A stretch of DNA of 7,892 bases from the NCBI GenBank assembly GCA_041654355.1, contig JBAZDQ010000062.1:1-7892 (forward strand). The letters are read 5' to 3'. The translations under genes were made by a program, and so were the position numbers. This document shows, in pieces, positions 5,391-7,892 of the stretch; within the stretch, counting starts at the first letter, position 1; every line of letters starts with the position of its first letter. The notes beneath the pieces were generated by a model. The model had not been told where the DNA came from and ran no database searches. It saw nothing but the letters and a program-made list of their open reading frames with translations. The stretch comes from DMER64 sp041654355 (GTDB taxonomy: Bacteria; Bacteroidota; Bacteroidia; Bacteroidales; UBA932).

Positions 5391-6056
5391 TTATCCTCTC
5401 ACATATCGAAATCTATCTGGAGCCTCGTTCTGCGGGACACTAATGCCGTTAAGCCAACTAGATAATGTCGTCCTCTTTATCCCACAATTTTTAGAGGCTG
5501 ATACAATGCAATCAAAAACTTCTCCTGTTTTTGTGTCCAATACCGGCCTTGACTGATAGTTATTGGCACCGCTCAATGCTTTGGCTATTTTCTTTTTAAT
5601 CTCCTTTGGTATGGGCTTCCCAAAATTATTCCCTCTCTCCCCCTTCTGTGATTCTGATATTTTTTGTCGTGTTTCTTCACTTCTAGCCTTGCCATAATTA
5701 CCGTTTTTCTCTCCCAAGTGTCCTTTTGAAATCTTAATTCTCGTCTTTTTGGAATGATTTCTGCCCAACATCGGCCTATTGCCATAAATCACAACATTGT
5801 ATCCATCCGGTATCAATGTTTTATGATTCAATATCTCATTCGTTTCTAACTGCTCAATAGAATCATCGTTACCTTCAGCCAAGATTTCAGGTTTTGGATC
5901 GCCATATTTTCTCCATGCCCTATAAACCGGATAGTCTACCGTCTTTGACTTAACTATGTGCTGTCTCCATCTTTTCTCAAACGGTTGCGAAGTGATCCCG
6001 ATATAGGATTTCCCATTTTTAAAGGTCAGTTTATATAGGGTTCCGGGTTGTGCCAT
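5391..6056 (-). CDS. Free-standing GIY-YIG homing endonuclease with NUMOD3 repeats
   Basis: From ATG 6056-6054 the product has 221 residues. The GIY-YIG nuclease domain covers about 6-90: TLYKLTF and SYIGIT carry the two signature tyrosines (Tyr8, Tyr18), Arg29 in KRWRQH is the expected catalytic arginine, and Glu71 in QLETNEI the likely metal-binding glutamate, followed by GYNVV. Three related basic repeats (about 101-123, 125-147, 149-170; KTRIKISKGHLGEKNG, ETRQKISESQKGERGN, EIKKKIAKALSGANN) match NUMOD3 DNA-binding modules, and 171-219 resembles a NUMOD1-like helix-turn-helix (GEVFDCIVSASKNCGIKRTT, then FRYV). The gene is clearly A+T-richer than its neighbours. It starts on the adaptor stop (TGATG) with GAGGG upstream, which argues against an alternative in-frame start at 6077. 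It likely spreads by cutting endonuclease-free relatives; no intron is apparent. Confidence 0.92.
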   Translation of the reverse strand: MAQPGTLYKLTFKNGKSYIGITSQPFEKRWRQHIVKSKTVDYPVYRAWRKYGDPKPEILAEGNDDSIEQLETNEILNHKTLIPDGYNVVIYGNRPMLGRNHSKKTRIKISKGHLGEKNGNYGKARSEETRQKISESQKGERGNNFGKPIPKEIKKKIAKALSGANNYQSRPVLDTKTGEVFDCIVSASKNCGIKRTTLSSWLNGISVPQNEAPDRFRYVRG

Positions 6057-6547
6057 CAGTTCACCCTCGAACACCACAGTTCTAATCCCTCTTTTCGCCC
6101 AAGTTCTATAGGCGGCTGGAGGTTATATTCATTCCCTGCATCGTCTACCAAAATACAAAGCTCGGTCACATCTGAGCGGTAACGAATCCTGTACCGACAT
6201 GACATTGTGGAGACAATCTGTTGAGCGTTCCACCGTTCATCCCCCCGCAGTTCCAACCGCTCCGCCCACACCTGAGCAGGGAGCGTTACGGGCTTGACCT
6301 TATTCGCGGCATTACAAGTCTCAGTACCCGCCGCCGTGATAACATCGTAAATTACAACCCCTGTGCCAAAGTGATTTTCCTCTGTCGCCGTGATCTGGTA
6401 GAGCGTTCCCGCTGTCAAGGTGCCAGTGGCTATCTCCGTGCCAGTCTGGACAAGGTCAATCCACGTCTCGATCTGCTCCCCGAAGGCGTTTTCGGTTGTG
6501 ACCGGTTCTTTGAGGGTCACGATTCTATCCATGCGGCCTGCTCTCAT
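6056..6547 (-). CDS. Head-tail adaptor (head-tail joining family) with an inserted domain
   Basis: The start MRAGRMDRIVTLKEPVTTEN is the classic opening of the phage head-tail joining family, followed by FGEQIETWIDLV (22-33). The rest of the fold resumes at VWAERLELRGDERWNAQQIV (93-112), then RYRIRYRSDVT (118-128), a VDDAGNEYNLQPPIELGRKE stretch (134-153) and a final strand LELWCSRV. These pieces normally follow each other directly. Here about 58 residues (34-91) intervene, with GTLTAGTLYQITATEENHFG and ITAAGTETCNAANKVKPVTL, a beta-domain pattern seen in other phage virion proteins. The protein would sit in the neck, bridging connector and tail. ATG 6547-6545 overlaps the connector stop (ATGA) and gives the family's usual N-terminus; an ATG at 6571 would add eight residues and lacks a ribosome binding site. 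Length is 163 residues against roughly 105-115 usual. Confidence 0.85.
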   Translation of the reverse strand: MRAGRMDRIVTLKEPVTTENAFGEQIETWIDLVQTGTEIATGTLTAGTLYQITATEENHFGTGVVIYDVITAAGTETCNAANKVKPVTLPAQVWAERLELRGDERWNAQQIVSTMSCRYRIRYRSDVTELCILVDDAGNEYNLQPPIELGRKEGLELWCSRVN

Positions 6548-7152
6548 ACCGTAAACGTCCAATCCCGGCATTGCCGGAGTAATGATTCAGCCGCATCGTG
6601 GAGCCTTCCCACAGATGCACCTATAACGGTTTCCCCCCTGTGCTCGTACAGGTCGGTCAATTTTAGGAACATTGCGGAGCGTACTTTACTTGGTACATCT
6701 GAACCCGCCGCCCCGTACCCGCAGGCGTATTCAATCTGTATCGGGTTCACATCATAGAGCGTATCCGTGGGCCATGAATAATCAGACTTCAGAACAATGC
6801 GCCCCGGCTTGCCCACGGTGTCAACGATCACATCGGAGAAGGTGTTGTCGTAGCCGGAATCATCTTTAAGGCGGTACTTCACCGTGGCAGATTGTAAAGG
6901 AGGATAGGGAAGCCGGATTTCGTCACCATCGGGCCATTCGTCAAGGTAGAGATACCAGGACTGCGTTATCAGGCGTGTTCCCGTTTCAGCTTCGGCCATC
7001 TCACGGGCGGTTTCAATCCACGCCGTCAACTGTGTGTCCTCTCTTGTGTAGGCCGCCGCCTCGGCATCCGTGGTGGCAAGGCGCAGGTGTTTTTTGACTT
7101 CAGTCAGCGATATCGGCTCAATTTTCGGCGCTGTCGTTAATGTCAATCGCAT
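6544..7152 (-). CDS. HK97 gp6-like head-tail connector (phiE125 gp8 family)
   Basis: The 202-residue product begins MRLTLTTAPKIEPISLTEVK and has the signature of this family: an N-terminal helix set with VKKHLRLATTDAE (19-31), a long helix LTAWIETAREMAEAETGTRL (42-61), the TQSWYLYLDEWPDGDEIRLP segment (63-82) followed by YPPLQSATVKYRLKDDSG, and a C-terminal EYACGYGAAGSDVPSKVRSA (141-160) with a last helical part LKLTDLYEHRGE (163-174). Such proteins form a ring under the portal to which the adaptor and tail bind. The ATG lies one base after the preceding stop (TGACATG), and the GAGAGGA ribosome binding site is inside the end of that upstream gene. The stop overlaps the adaptor ATG. There is nothing unusual in the sequence. 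Confidence 0.9.
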   Translation of the reverse strand: MRLTLTTAPKIEPISLTEVKKHLRLATTDAEAAAYTREDTQLTAWIETAREMAEAETGTRLITQSWYLYLDEWPDGDEIRLPYPPLQSATVKYRLKDDSGYDNTFSDVIVDTVGKPGRIVLKSDYSWPTDTLYDVNPIQIEYACGYGAAGSDVPSKVRSAMFLKLTDLYEHRGETVIGASVGRLHDAAESLLRQCRDWTFTV

Positions 7153-7153
7153 G

Positions 7154-7892
7154 TCATCCTCTCACCTTGTAAACTCTTACTGCATAGCTCGCCTCGTTAT
7201 ACTTGAATCCGCTTCCCTTTATCCCGAAGTTCTCCGTTGTATCCCACTTTGAGGCTTGGAGGGTAACGCCGTCTGTGGAGGGAGTGAGGACTTGTTTGAC
7301 TGTAGCATTATCTATATCCATTTCGGCATTCCCACCTTCAGCCGATGTCCCAATATATAAGGCATCCGATGGCTCTACGGCTGAATGATATGAAGTATAT
7401 GTGCCATTTTCTACCTTATCTGGCATTACGCGGCCTTTGTAATTCATATACCCATAACCAGATACATAATTCTCAATGGTATAGCCGTATTTATATAGAC
7501 CATAAAACTCTCGATTTACTCGGTAGGCAGTCCCGCTACTTGTCCCATCAAAATGCAGCTTTCCTGCAACAATATACCCTTTAGGATCACTCCACCATCC
7601 TCCATCAAAACCGGGATCGCCTATTTGCTCCGCCCCCAGCGTCTCCCCACTCCCCTGCGCCTTCATGGTCGCCTTCAGGAACGCACCGGCTGAGTCATAG
7701 ATGTAGATGTCACTCTCGCCGTCGGCAATAGCGGCTAAACTGACGTCGTAGATTTCATATGTACACGCCAAGTTCGGATTGAACCCTGTATCAACACTTG
7801 TCCACGATCTCGTTGAACCGCCGAGGGTAGAGACGATTAAGGCACCCGTAGCGGCGCAGTCGGTGACTTGCTGGACTTCCTGAGTTGTAATA
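7154..7892 (-). CDS. Virion-associated protein with jelly-roll/carbohydrate-binding-like domain, 5' end outside the window
   Basis: A frame of 245 visible codons is open from the window edge to TGA at 7156-7154, so the gene starts beyond 7892; a TTG at 7771-7769 in the same frame is not a credible start because the upstream codons remain protein-like (TGALIVSTLGGSTRSW). The visible part is rich in Gly, Tyr, Ser and Thr and in predicted beta strands. Residues about 90-201 resemble a CBM-like sandwich often found in phage structural proteins: GDPGFDGGWWSDPKGYIVAG, KLHFDGTSSGTAYRVNREFY, YTIENYVSGYG, VENGTYTSYHSAV, then MDIDNATVKQV. It lies upstream of the gp6-like gene, where a capsid protein or head accessory gene is expected, so a head fibre or decoration protein is possible but unproven. 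No known phage capsid fold is visible. Confidence 0.7.
   Translation of the reverse strand, partial: ITTQEVQQVTDCAATGALIVSTLGGSTRSWTSVDTGFNPNLACTYEIYDVSLAAIADGESDIYIYDSAGAFLKATMKAQGSGETLGAEQIGDPGFDGGWWSDPKGYIVAGKLHFDGTSSGTAYRVNREFYGLYKYGYTIENYVSGYGYMNYKGRVMPDKVENGTYTSYHSAVEPSDALYIGTSAEGGNAEMDIDNATVKQVLTPSTDGVTLQASKWDTTENFGIKGSGFKYNEASYAVRVYKVRG

Noticed and set aside
3232..6056. Group I intron or intein hosting the two endonucleases
   Set aside because: The flanking structural genes are complete on both sides with normal starts and stops, so both endonucleases are free-standing rather than inside an intron or intein.
6054..6077. GIY-YIG endonuclease start at the in-frame start codon at 6077
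   Set aside because: It would overlap the adaptor gene by seven codons; ATG 6056 has GAGGG at good spacing and forms a TGATG junction.
6545..6571. Adaptor start at ATG 6571
   Set aside because: It adds eight residues not typical of the family and has no ribosome binding site; ATG 6547 gives the usual MRAGR start and an ATGA overlap.
6221..6757. Plus-strand ORF of 178 codons
   Set aside because: It lies opposite the well-supported connector and adaptor genes, has no family pattern, no ribosome binding site of note, and a composition typical of an antisense shadow.

Overview
The window is the head-to-tail joining and tail morphogenesis segment of a long-tailed siphovirus with lambda/HK97-like gene order, either a free phage or a prophage. 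Every supported gene is on the minus strand, so the biological reading order runs from high to low coordinates. Genes are packed with ATGA, TGATG or TAATG junctions, as in a single late operon. No bacterial gene, integrase, tRNA, rRNA, CRISPR array, promoter or convincing terminator is visible. Shine-Dalgarno sites are of the ordinary AGGAGG type. The gene families are commonest in phages of Gram-negative bacteria, but the host cannot be fixed from this sequence.

Layout in transcription order: (1) 7892-7154, 3' part of a beta-rich virion protein with a jelly-roll-like carbohydrate-binding domain; (2) 7152-6544, HK97 gp6-like head-tail connector; (3) 6547-6056, head-tail adaptor split by an inserted domain of about 58 residues; (4) 6056-5391, free-standing GIY-YIG homing endonuclease; (5) 5388-4867, HK97 gp10-like tail component; (6) 4870-4481, DUF3168 tail terminator-like protein; (7) 4453-3806, tail tube protein carrying an inserted domain; (8) 3805-3715, a 91-base gap with overlapping inverted repeats and a possible 17-codon ORF; (9) 3714-3232, free-standing HNH-AP2 homing endonuclease; (10) 3227-2659, tail assembly chaperone in two overlapping frames joined by a -1 ribosomal frameshift at A AAA AAG; (11) 2659-773, tape measure protein; (12) 769-410, tail-tip-proximal minor tail protein; (13) 413-1, 5' part of a DUF1833 tail protein running out of the window.

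The connector, adaptor, gp10-like and DUF3168 proteins would build the head-tail interface and cap the tail tube. The tube protein polymerises around the tape measure, helped by the chaperone and its frameshifted fusion. The last two genes belong to the tail tip. Two selfish endonuclease genes of unrelated families sit exactly at junctions between essential structural genes, and in both cases the ribosome binding site of the next structural gene lies inside the last codons of the endonuclease.

I see no wholly new system. The observations most worth follow-up are the frameshift cassette, the two endonuclease insertions with captured ribosome binding sites, the structured leader before the HNH gene, and the accessory domains inserted into the adaptor and tail tube proteins. 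The first nine bases of the window also match the end of an Illumina adapter, so the extreme left end may not be genuine.
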